64,000 bases of DNA from Alistipes sp. Zagget8 (GTDB lineage: Bacteria; Bacteroidota; Bacteroidia; Bacteroidales; Rikenellaceae), in the NCBI GenBank assembly GCA_001941065.1, contig MSHJ01000009.1:378810-442809 (forward strand), written 5' to 3'. Below the pieces are notes generated by a model that worked only from the letters and a program-made list of their open reading frames with translations, searched no databases and was not told the DNA's origin. A program made the position numbers and the translations under genes. The first letter of the stretch is position 1, and every line of letters starts with the position of its first letter. Shown here piece by piece: positions 42,971 to 49,975 of this stretch.

Positions 42971-44242
42971 ATGGTTGATATTTTTTCACGCCTCGAGAAG
43001 AATGCGGGCGGACCGATCGGTCAGTACATGGCGTATGCCCACGGTTATTACGCCTTCCCCAAACTCGAAGGCGACATCGGCCCCCACATGGTTTTCCGGG
43101 GCAAGAAGATGCTCAACTGGAGCCTGAACAACTACCTCGGACTGGCAAACCATCCCGAGGTCCGCAAGGCCGATGCCGAAGGCGCCGCCAAGTTCGGCAT
43201 GGCGGCCCCGATGGGCGCCCGCATGATGAGTGGACAGACCGTTTACCACGAGCAGCTGGAGCGTGAGCTCGCCGAGTTCGTCGGCAAGGAGGATGCCTTC
43301 CTGCTCAATTTCGGCTATCAGGGTATGATCTCGATCATCGACTGCCTGCTGACCCCGCGCGACGTGGTCGTCTACGATGCCGAGGCCCACGCCTGCATCA
43401 TCGACGGACTCCGTCTGCACAAGGGCAAGCGTTTTGTGTTCGGTCACAACGACATGGACTCGCTGCGTCTACAGTTGCAGCACGCTACGGACCTGGCCGA
43501 GGAGCAGAACGGCGGTGTGCTGGTGATCACTGAGGGCGTATTCGGCATGAAGGGTGACCTGGGCAAACTCGACGAGATCGTGGCGCTGAAGAAGGATTTC
43601 CAGTTCCGCCTGCTGGTCGACGATGCCCACGGTTTCGGCACGATGGGTCCGGACGGTCGCGGTACGGCGGCGCATTTCGGTGTCGTGGACGGTGTGGACG
43701 TGCTGTTCAACACCTTTGCCAAGTCGATGGCCGGGATCGGCGCCTTCGTGTGCGGTCCCCGCTGGCTGGTTAACCTGCTGCGTTACAACATGCGTTCGCA
43801 GCTCTACGCCAAGTCGCTTCCGATGCCGATGGTGATCGGTGCGCTGAAGCGTCTGGAGCTGATCCGCAACCACCCCGAATTCCAGCAGAAACTCTGGGAA
43901 ATCGTCCGCGTACTCCAGAGCAGCCTGAAAGAGAACGGATTCGAAATCGGCGTGACCAATTCGCCCGTGACGCCCGTTTTCCTGAAGGGCGGCATAACCG
44001 AGGCCACGAACCTGGTCGTAGACCTGCGCGAGAACCACGGTGTTTTCTGCTCGATGGTGGTTTATCCGGTGATTCCGAAGGGCGAGATCATCCTGCGCAT
44101 CATCCCGACGGCGGTGCATACGCTGGAGGATGTGAAGGTTACGATCGAGGCTTTCAAGGCTGTTCGCGACAAGCTCGAAAGCGGTTACTATGCTTCGATG
44201 CCCATTCCGGCGCGTGCCGACGAGGGCTTCAAGGTACGTTAG
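42971..44242 (+). CDS. Alpha-oxoamine synthase family enzyme (serine palmitoyltransferase or cysteate acyltransferase candidate)
   Basis: A 423-residue PLP enzyme, start MVDIFSRLEKNAGGPIGQYM at 42971. The family shows in NWSLNNYLGLANHPEVRKA, DAEAHACIIDGLRLHKG, TEGVFGMKGDLGKLDEIVAL, LLVDDAHGFGTMGPDGRG and the PLP-Lys motif FNTFAKSMAGIGAFV. These enzymes condense an amino acid with an acyl thioester. In Bacteroidetes the main uses are sphingolipid (serine) and sulfonolipid (cysteate) synthesis; Alistipes makes sulfonolipids. Which amino acid is used cannot be read here. Glycine C-acetyltransferase or 8-amino-7-oxononanoate synthase is less likely, as no neighbour genes support it. Confidence 0.75.
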   Translation: MVDIFSRLEKNAGGPIGQYMAYAHGYYAFPKLEGDIGPHMVFRGKKMLNWSLNNYLGLANHPEVRKADAEGAAKFGMAAPMGARMMSGQTVYHEQLERELAEFVGKEDAFLLNFGYQGMISIIDCLLTPRDVVVYDAEAHACIIDGLRLHKGKRFVFGHNDMDSLRLQLQHATDLAEEQNGGVLVITEGVFGMKGDLGKLDEIVALKKDFQFRLLVDDAHGFGTMGPDGRGTAAHFGVVDGVDVLFNTFAKSMAGIGAFVCGPRWLVNLLRYNMRSQLYAKSLPMPMVIGALKRLELIRNHPEFQQKLWEIVRVLQSSLKENGFEIGVTNSPVTPVFLKGGITEATNLVVDLRENHGVFCSMVVYPVIPKGEIILRIIPTAVHTLEDVKVTIEAFKAVRDKLESGYYASMPIPARADEGFKVR

Positions 44243-44280
44243 ATTCCGGGCGGGAGCTGTGGCCCTGCCTGCTGCATAGG

Positions 44281-44310
44281 ACATCCCTGGTTCGGAAGAG
44301 CCGGGGATGT
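44281..44310 (+). terminator. Terminator after the alpha-oxoamine synthase gene
   Basis: Stem ACATCCC-GG/CC-GGGATGT, 40 bases after the stop, followed by TTTCG. Confidence 0.75.
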
Positions 44311-44446
44311 TTCGTCAAGAGACAAAAATCGCCGGAAAATTTTGCAGAATAAAATTTTTCGATTTATATTTGCAGTCCCGAAACGCAGGAAACGACGATT
44401 CCCGGAGTGGGGACGGCGCGAGGCCGGGTTCGGGGGAAATAAATTT

Positions 44447-44522
44447 GCGGAAATAGCTCAGTTGGTAGAGCGCAACCTTGCCAAGGTTGAGGTCGCGGGT
44501 CCGAGTCCCGTTTTCCGCTCCA
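44447..44522 (+). tRNA. tRNA-Gly (anticodon GCC)
   Basis: A full 76-base cloverleaf: acceptor GCGGAAA pairs with TTTCCGC, the D-loop has AGCTCAGTTGGTAGAG, the anticodon stem is CAACC/GGTTG with loop TTGCCAA (anticodon GCC), and the T arm has GCGGG-TCCGAGT-CCCGT. The 3' CCA is encoded. It borders a degraded integrase gene, so it was probably the attachment site of an integrative element. Confidence 0.97.
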
Positions 44523-44523
44523 A

Positions 44524-44550
44524 AGAGGTCATTTTGACCTCTTTTTTTGT
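44524..44550 (+). terminator. Terminator of tRNA-Gly
   Basis: Stem AAGAGGTCA/TGACCTCTT with a 3-base loop and a run of T. The stretch from here to 44791 holds no gene. Confidence 0.9.
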
Positions 44551-44791
44551 TGCGCAAAGCGACGCAAATAATCCTGTATATCAACGATATGCGGGATTAT
44601 TTCGTTTTTGAACCATAGCAAAGGCAGGCATCCGAAAGCAGGTCACTAAAGTGCTTAAACGTGGTACATGGGTACGAGCCGCGAAAATGCACCATGCGAA
44701 CGACGATAATGCACTGAACGACATAAGTTTGCTCCAAACATTCAAGGCTTTTCAATCGTAAGGATTGTTAAACTAAACTGAATTTTAGACT

Positions 44792-45123
44792 ATGGAAAGA
44801 AAACGATTTTGCGTGACCTTTTTTCTGCGCAGGGCACGAACGACCAAGGCAGGACTGGCTCCGATTCTCGCCCGCATTACCACGAACGGGGTGTCGAAAG
44901 AGGTGTATATCCAATGCTCCGTACCTGCATCAGTCGAAAGAGTGGGCCACACTGCGCCCGGCATACGTTCGCTACACTGGCGATCGAATACGGCATGCCG
45001 ATCGACATCATCGCCAAGATCCTCGGTCATACGAATACGAACATGACACGGAGGTATGCAAAGATCTCGGAAGCGAATATCAACCGGGAGATGCAGAAAA
45101 TAGGGGAGATACTGACAGCATAG
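44792..45123 (+). pseudogene. Tyrosine recombinase (integrase) remnant
   Basis: Two pieces of one integrase in different frames. The first 40 or so codons from ATG 44792 (MERKRFCVTFFLRRARTT, then KAGLAPILARITTNG) match the arm-type N terminus of Bacteroidetes integrases. From about 44940 the frame ending at 45123 gives the catalytic C terminus: CARHTFATLAIEYGMP (Arg-His), ILGHTNTNMTRRYAKI (His and the nucleophile Tyr). About 250 central residues are missing, so the gene is inactive by a large internal deletion. Its place beside tRNA-Gly marks an old integration event. Bases 45124-45432 hold no gene. Confidence 0.85.
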
Positions 45124-45432
45124 ATAGGAGGACGAACAGGCTGGAATTTCGGATGATTCCTGCCCGTTCGTCCTATACGCGTTTGCCCGTAGAATTATAG
45201 AAATATTTATTTCCATAAATCTGTGAGTAAACATCCGGATATAAGGTCCCATATCCGATGATTTATTCAGTCGATTACAGGTCGCATCAAATCCTTATTC
45301 AAACAAATCTATCGGCCGCAAAATGCGTTGAAGGGGACTCAAAACGGCCCCAAATACGAGAACAACAACAAGGATATTTTCAAAACTTTCGGCAGAGATT
45401 CCCCGGCGCGTTTTTTACCATCGTTAGATGGT

Positions 45433-45524
45433 AGCGAGCTGTACCTTTGTATGCCGAAAAGTTTTTCGACATACAAAGGTGCTCGCTCTGCGAGGCCGGA
45501 TGTGGCGTTCCCAAGTCACGCCAC
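45433..45524. other. Mobilization-type palindromes upstream of the MobC remnant
   Basis: A near-perfect palindrome spans 45433-45487: arms AGCGAGC, ACCTTTGTATG and CGAAAA on the left and their complements on the right around a GT loop, with one mismatch and a 3-base bulge. It overlaps TACCTTTG (45442-45449). A second inverted repeat, GTGGCGT/ACGCCAC, lies at 45502-45524. From memory, this layout resembles the region before mob genes of Bacteroides mobilizable elements, so a relict oriT region is possible. Confidence 0.5.
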
Positions 45525-45540
45525 TTTAACTACCAACACT

Positions 45541-45815
45541 ATGACAACCGCAAAAAAGAGAACCGGACGGCCTACAGCCACCGATCCCCGCATCCACCGG
45601 TACAATTTAAACTTACGACGAAGAAAATATCCGGTTTGAAAAGATACTTTCAGAAGCCGGACTGGAAGATTGTAAAAGCCGTCAATGCACACTTTTCGAA
45701 TGTCACCGTCACCCGACAGATTGCAGCTTTGGAGCAACGGACGCGAGAACTGAAAGCTATCAGCATTGATGAGATTAGGAATCTTGCAAAACAAGCAACG
45801 GAATGGCTGAAATGA
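45541..45815 (+). pseudogene. MobC-like relaxosome protein remnant
   Basis: ATG 45541 begins MTTAKKRTGRPTATDPRIHR, a typical mobilization-protein N terminus, then the frame is lost near 45612. The next frame reads DEENIRFEKILSEAGLEDC, and a third frame supplies the C terminus KAVNAHFSNVTVTRQIAALE to TEWLK, ending at 45815. The pieces are in the right order for a MobA/MobC-like accessory protein with at least two frame changes and a probable internal deletion. With the integrase remnant it indicates a decayed mobilizable element upstream of the capsule locus. Confidence 0.7.
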
Positions 45816-45863
45816 TATTTGCAACATTCTCAGTAATTGAGAACAGTGAATCTGCCAACAAAA

Positions 45864-45891
45864 ATATATGGTCTCTTTGTAAGAGACCATA
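45864..45891 (+). repeat. Left inverted repeat of the invertible promoter
   Basis: 28 bases, itself nearly palindromic (arms ATATGGTCTCTT and AAGAGACCATAT). It matches the reverse complement of 46155-46182 at 26 of 28 positions. Confidence 0.85.
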
Positions 45892-45901
45892 TGTGACTGT
45901 G

Positions 45902-45933
45902 CAAAAGTATGTATTATTGTTTAAAAGGCCAAA
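45902..45933 (-). promoter_or_regulatory. Capsule promoter in the OFF orientation
   Basis: On the minus strand TTTG (45930-45933), exactly 20 bases, TACTTTTG (45902-45909). It points away from the capsule genes. After inversion its -7 box would lie at 46137-46144 and point at upxY. Confidence 0.8.
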
Positions 45934-45962
45934 CAAAACAGGCTATTTTTACTATGAAAAAT

Positions 45963-45972
45963 CCCCCCCCCC
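45963..45972. repeat. Homopolymeric C10 tract inside the invertible segment
   Basis: Ten C residues in AT-rich non-coding DNA. In either orientation it lies upstream of the promoter, so it is outside the transcript. Confidence 0.8.
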
Positions 45973-46154
45973 TCCAAGAAATGTGCTGCAAATTAACTAT
46001 TTACGCCTGACGGCTAACCGACAGATTCTGCAAAATGTCTTACGAATCACTCCTTACCACCAATCGTAAATTTTCTAATTAGGGAGGTCTGTTTGCAATA
46101 TCTATGAATATACATCCAGTACATACGACAGCTGCTCAGGGATTTAATGTCGGT

Positions 46155-46182
46155 TATGGTCTCTTACAAAGAACCCATATAT
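46155..46182 (-). repeat. Right inverted repeat of the invertible promoter
   Basis: The inverted partner of 45864-45891, differing at two positions. After inversion it would be in the 5' leader of the capsule transcript. Confidence 0.85.
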
Positions 46183-46196
46183 GAAGTTGCGTTTTA

Positions 46197-46277
46197 CTCT
46201 TTAAAAACAAAGAGGTATTTTTTAAGTTGCGAGGCAGGGTCAAATGATGGGAACACGGATTTGACCTTGTTTATTTT
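46197..46277 (+). promoter_or_regulatory. Capsule leader with terminator-like hairpins
   Basis: Hairpin one is CTCTTT-6 bases-AAAGAG (46197-46214) followed by GTATTTTTT. Hairpin two is GGTCAAAT-13 bases-ATTTGACC (46238-46266) followed by TTGTTTATTTT. Both could stop transcription before upxY, matching the known need of UpxY-type antiterminators to act in their own leader. No plus-strand TAnnTTTG box is seen between 46183 and 46386. Confidence 0.6.
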
Positions 46278-46386
46278 AGAAAAAAGAAGAGGATAGTGAA
46301 ATTTTCAGAATTCTCTTTAATGTGGCGTCTAATCTATTGTATATCAGTGCATTTAACAATAGCACCGGTATGGCTTTGAATTGTCT

Positions 46387-47517
46387 ATGAGAAAGGGTGA
46401 ATCACCGATACAATCGGTGAAAATCGATTCTCGCTCCTTCGAAAGGTCCAAATTCGGTTCTGCTGTTCCGACATCTCCGGATCGCATGAGGGATATTCAT
46501 GCCGTTAGGTGGTATGTATTAGTGCTTCCCTCCTGCCACAAGGGTCCGGCAAAAGGGTTGCAAGAGGAACTCAAACGCCGCCACAGAAACGGAGAGCCAT
46601 TATTCGAATATTTCGCACCTTCGTATGTGGAGGTGAAAAAGAGAGACGGCGGGTTTGTCGAAACCCGTCGCCCGTTGTTGTATAACTATGTATTCATCCA
46701 CGCCTCGGAGTACGAGATTTACCGGATGAAACAATGGCTGCCCCAATACAATTTCCTGCCCCGTATCAAAGACGGAAAACTCGAATATCATCCCTATCTC
46801 TCCGAGGAAGCGATGACAAACCTGCAATGGGTAGCCGATTCTTATTCCAACGTGGTCCCCGTCTACACGCCGAAACCGGAGCAACTTATCAAAGGCGACC
46901 GGATACGCATCACCGAAGGGCAGTTCAAAGGAGCCGAAGCCAGCGTCATCATCCAGCCCGGCGCCGGAAAGCGGGATATCATGGTCTGCGTGGAGAACTA
47001 CATGTGGGTCCCGCTGCTGCGCGTACAACCCGGCCAATATGAGGTCATCGCCCTGAACGACGACGGCAAACACATTTATACCCGTCTGGAAAACGATCGT
47101 CTGCTCTTAAAACTGCACGAGGCATTAGGGCGTTTCTACCATCAGGAAAACGGAGCAACCGAAGCCGACCGCAAACTGGCCGCCGAAACAGTGAAACAAT
47201 ACGGCAACCTGCGCATGGATTCCGACATCATGCGCAGTAAACTCTACGCATTGCTGCTACCGGCCTACACGATATCGGGAAACCGTCAGGAATCTGAAAG
47301 GCTGATCGGGACTCTTCAGGCGATGCTTCCCCTCATCAAGGCGGAACAATCCCGCGCCCTTCTTCTCATCACGCTCTACGGATGCACGAACAGTTGCCTT
47401 TACCACACCCAGGCGCATGAGATCATCGATAAGTGGCGGCAGGAAGAAAATCCCAAAAAGAGCAAACAGCAACTCATCCGGCGGCTGGACGACTATGACC
47501 GCTGGCTGGGACACTGA
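46387..47517 (+). CDS. UpxY-family transcription antiterminator with a long C-terminal extension
   Basis: A 376-residue protein (ATG 46387; a TTG six bases upstream is less likely). The NusG-like N domain starts at about 38 (VRWYVLVLPSCHKGPAKGLQ, YFAPSYVEVKKRDGG, YNYVFIHASEYEIYRMKQW), then a KOW-like segment KGDRIRITEGQFKGAEASVI and ENYMWVPLLRVQPGQYEVI to about 215. UpxY proteins load on RNA polymerase in the leader and let it run through the long capsule operon. Typical UpxY is about 170-180 residues; here about 160 further helical residues follow, with LLLITLYGCTNSCLYHTQAH and EIIDKWRQEENPKK, which recall UpxZ. It is first in the capsule operon. Confidence 0.9.
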   Translation: MRKGESPIQSVKIDSRSFERSKFGSAVPTSPDRMRDIHAVRWYVLVLPSCHKGPAKGLQEELKRRHRNGEPLFEYFAPSYVEVKKRDGGFVETRRPLLYNYVFIHASEYEIYRMKQWLPQYNFLPRIKDGKLEYHPYLSEEAMTNLQWVADSYSNVVPVYTPKPEQLIKGDRIRITEGQFKGAEASVIIQPGAGKRDIMVCVENYMWVPLLRVQPGQYEVIALNDDGKHIYTRLENDRLLLKLHEALGRFYHQENGATEADRKLAAETVKQYGNLRMDSDIMRSKLYALLLPAYTISGNRQESERLIGTLQAMLPLIKAEQSRALLLITLYGCTNSCLYHTQAHEIIDKWRQEENPKKSKQQLIRRLDDYDRWLGH

Positions 47518-47542
47518 TACCTTCCGCAGTAATATCCAATCT

Positions 47543-47965
47543 ATGAAAAGCACTGAAATCGCCGGAATCTCGGACAGACAACAACAGCCTGCTGGAAACG
47601 CAAGTTCGCCGGGGGTAAGCCTGATGGATTTTCTGTCGACTCATCAGGCAGAAATCTTGGACCGGGAAAAGGACAACCAGCGGTTTGCTCATTTATACGG
47701 ATTCGGAAATTACTGGGTGGCTTTCGAGCACTCGGCCTATCAGTTGTGCCGGTTATTCTCCCGAAGCGAAACGTCGATCATCCGTTTCGTCACCTATCCA
47801 TTCCCCGTCGTGATGGCCGCAGTAACAGACGCAGAACTGCACGCTTATTCCCGCCGTCATATCCTGCGGATTGCTGAACCGGACTACCGGGTGCTGACAA
47901 CGGAAGAACTCCCGTTCGAGCGTTATCGGGAATGGCACAGGGTAGAGGTGGAAGAACTGATATAA
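47543..47965 (+). CDS. Unknown small protein in the capsule regulatory block
   Basis: A 140-residue protein, ATG 47543, 25 bases after upxY. A flexible Ser/Gln-rich N terminus (MKSTEIAGISDRQQQPAG) precedes a compact region with LMDFLSTHQAEILDREKDN, FGNYWVAFEHSAYQLCRLFS and HILRIAEPDYRVLTTEELPF. No signal peptide, membrane helix or known motif is visible. The place between the antiterminator and the first sugar gene is where UpxZ or other regulators sit in Bacteroides loci, so a regulatory role is possible; the sequence does not look like UpxZ. An alternative upstream start at 47417 would lie inside upxY. Confidence 0.65.
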   Translation: MKSTEIAGISDRQQQPAGNASSPGVSLMDFLSTHQAEILDREKDNQRFAHLYGFGNYWVAFEHSAYQLCRLFSRSETSIIRFVTYPFPVVMAAVTDAELHAYSRRHILRIAEPDYRVLTTEELPFERYREWHRVEVEELI

Positions 47966-48007
47966 TCCGCCTGCTGAATTTTAGAGACCTAATTTTACGC
48001 ACCTCAC

Positions 48008-49951
48008 ATGATTTATCATTTCCTATCGCGTATCGGAATTGAGAAATACCTCTCTTCCCGATATTTCTCCTCGTGGTTGATCCTGGGTATCGATGCCTTC
48101 CTTTCAGTTTTCGCCACCTCCATTGCGTATCTGTTGGTGCGCGGCCTTTTCCCCAATCCTGTTTTTACGATAGAATACGGAGCCTGTCTTCTGGCTGGCT
48201 CATGCTTACTCAGCGTTATTTCGTTCGTCCTTTTCCGTACATTCCGGAGCATCATCCGCCACTCGACCTTACGCGAGGTGTGGAAACTCGGCGCCGCGGT
48301 TCTGCTGAAAGACGCGCTGATGTTCGGATATGTTCTCATGCTGCCTCAGAACCCGGCTCCATCTATGGCTGCTATTGCCATGGGCTTCTTATTGGATGTC
48401 TTGGTTACTCTGTTCTTGTTGCTGGGATTTCGCCTCGGCATGATCGTCATCTACGATCTGCTCAAATTGAAATCCGTCCGACGTAACAGTTGTCAGCGGG
48501 TATTGGTTTACGGAACCGGAGATAAAGCGGTGGCTTTGGTTACTCGCCTTCAGAACTCACCCCATTACCGGGTCGTCGGGTTTCTGACTTATGGTAAATT
48601 GTTGAAAAACCATACGATCGCAGATTGTCATGTCTACTATTTTGAGAACGGAGGCAACATCGAATATTTGCGGGATCGTATCGATATCGACGCCATACTT
48701 TTCGCTACCAATGACGACGCGCAAAATGAACAAGACCGGCTGATCAAATACTGTACGGAAAAATCGGTAAAGATTCTGGTCGCCCCGCCGATCGACGAGG
48801 TTATCGGCGGCAAGATCATGAAGCAGTCGATTCGTGAGATCAAGATCGAGGACCTGCTGGGCCGTCCCGAGATCAAGATCTCGATGGAGGAGATCATCGC
48901 CAATTTCCGGGGCAAGACCATTCTTGTAACTGGAGCCGCCGGGTCTATCGGCTCGGAACTATGCCGACAGTTGGCAACGTTCGGTATCCGGGAACTTGTT
49001 CTGTACGACAACGGCGAAACTCCGATGCACAACCTGCGTCTGGAACTGGAAGAACGCTATCCGGAGCTGAAATTCATCCCGGTTATCGGCGACGTGCGAA
49101 TCCCTGCGCGTCTGGATTTCGTGTTCCGGACCTACCATCCGCAAGTGGTGTTCCATGCCGCGGCTTACAAGCACGTCCCGCTGATGGAGGAGAATCCCTG
49201 TGAAGCGGTGTTGGTGAATGTTGCCGGATCGCGCAACGTGGCGGACAAGTGCATCGAATACGATGTGGAAAAGATGGTAATGATCTCGACGGACAAGGCG
49301 GTGAACCCGACAAATATCATGGGTTGCACAAAACGCCTTGCGGAAATCTATGTACAGTCGCTGGGGCTGTCGATCGAGCAGGGGGCGATGAAGGGCAAGA
49401 CGAAATTCGTGACGACACGCTTCGGAAACGTGCTGGGTTCGAACGGCTCAGTGATCCCTCGTTTCTGGGAGCAGATCGCCAAAGGCGGCCCGGTGACAGT
49501 TACGCATCCCGATATTACACGTTTCTTTATGACTATCCCGGAGGCCTGTCGGTTGGTAATGGAGGCGGCAACGATGTCGACGGGCAACCAGATCTTCGTC
49601 TTCGACATGGGCGAATCGGTGAAGATCGCCCATCTGGCCCGTCGGATGATCGAGCTGGCGGGCTTCGAACCGGACAAGGACATCAAGATCGAATACACAG
49701 GTCTGCGGCCGGGAGAGAAACTCTATGAGGAAGTACTTTCAAATAAAGAGAATACAGAGCCTACACTACATGATCGGATTCGGATCGCCAAGGTTCGAGA
49801 GTATGATTACCGGGAAGCATGTGAGGTAGCCAAAGAGCTGGAAGCATTGTCCCGGAAAGTCGAGATTCCCGACATGGTTCGCCTGATGAAGCAGACAGTG
49901 CCAGAGTTTATCTCTAAAAATTCGGGATTTGAAAAATACGATAAAAAATAA
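48008..49951 (+). CDS. Membrane-bound NDP-sugar 4,6-dehydratase (WbpM/PglF/CapD type)
   Basis: A 647-residue protein. The first 150 residues hold four membrane helices (WLILGIDAFLSVFATSIAYL onward), then a CoA-binding-like domain and an extended SDR domain with NAD site KTILVTGAAGSIGSEL at about 305-320, VFHAAAYKHVPLMEENP, and the active-site stretch MVMISTDKAVNPTNIMGCTK, where Met-Lys replaces the usual Tyr-x3-Lys. Such enzymes turn UDP-GlcNAc into the UDP-4-keto-6-deoxy sugar used for bacillosamine, QuiNAc or FucNAc. It is the first enzyme gene of the capsule operon. Confidence 0.92.
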   Translation: MIYHFLSRIGIEKYLSSRYFSSWLILGIDAFLSVFATSIAYLLVRGLFPNPVFTIEYGACLLAGSCLLSVISFVLFRTFRSIIRHSTLREVWKLGAAVLLKDALMFGYVLMLPQNPAPSMAAIAMGFLLDVLVTLFLLLGFRLGMIVIYDLLKLKSVRRNSCQRVLVYGTGDKAVALVTRLQNSPHYRVVGFLTYGKLLKNHTIADCHVYYFENGGNIEYLRDRIDIDAILFATNDDAQNEQDRLIKYCTEKSVKILVAPPIDEVIGGKIMKQSIREIKIEDLLGRPEIKISMEEIIANFRGKTILVTGAAGSIGSELCRQLATFGIRELVLYDNGETPMHNLRLELEERYPELKFIPVIGDVRIPARLDFVFRTYHPQVVFHAAAYKHVPLMEENPCEAVLVNVAGSRNVADKCIEYDVEKMVMISTDKAVNPTNIMGCTKRLAEIYVQSLGLSIEQGAMKGKTKFVTTRFGNVLGSNGSVIPRFWEQIAKGGPVTVTHPDITRFFMTIPEACRLVMEAATMSTGNQIFVFDMGESVKIAHLARRMIELAGFEPDKDIKIEYTGLRPGEKLYEEVLSNKENTEPTLHDRIRIAKVREYDYREACEVAKELEALSRKVEIPDMVRLMKQTVPEFISKNSGFEKYDKK

Positions 49952-49975
49952 AAATCTAATCTTTCATATTAATTT

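Larger units (their letters stand above)
45892..46154. promoter_or_regulatory. Invertible segment (263 bp) upstream of the capsule locus
   Basis: The segment between the two inverted repeats contains one good promoter, on the minus strand, and a C10 tract. No plausible gene lies in it. In Bacteroides, promoter inversion by a site-specific recombinase switches capsule operons on and off; no recombinase gene is in this window. Confidence 0.75.

Noticed and set aside
45803..46069. An 88-codon frame running through the left inverted repeat and the C10 tract
   Set aside because: It crosses recombination and promoter elements, has no similarity and no promoter in its direction. It is most likely non-coding.
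46381..46386. A TTG start for upxY two codons upstream
   Set aside because: The ATG at 46387 is in the same frame and no feature favours the rarer codon.
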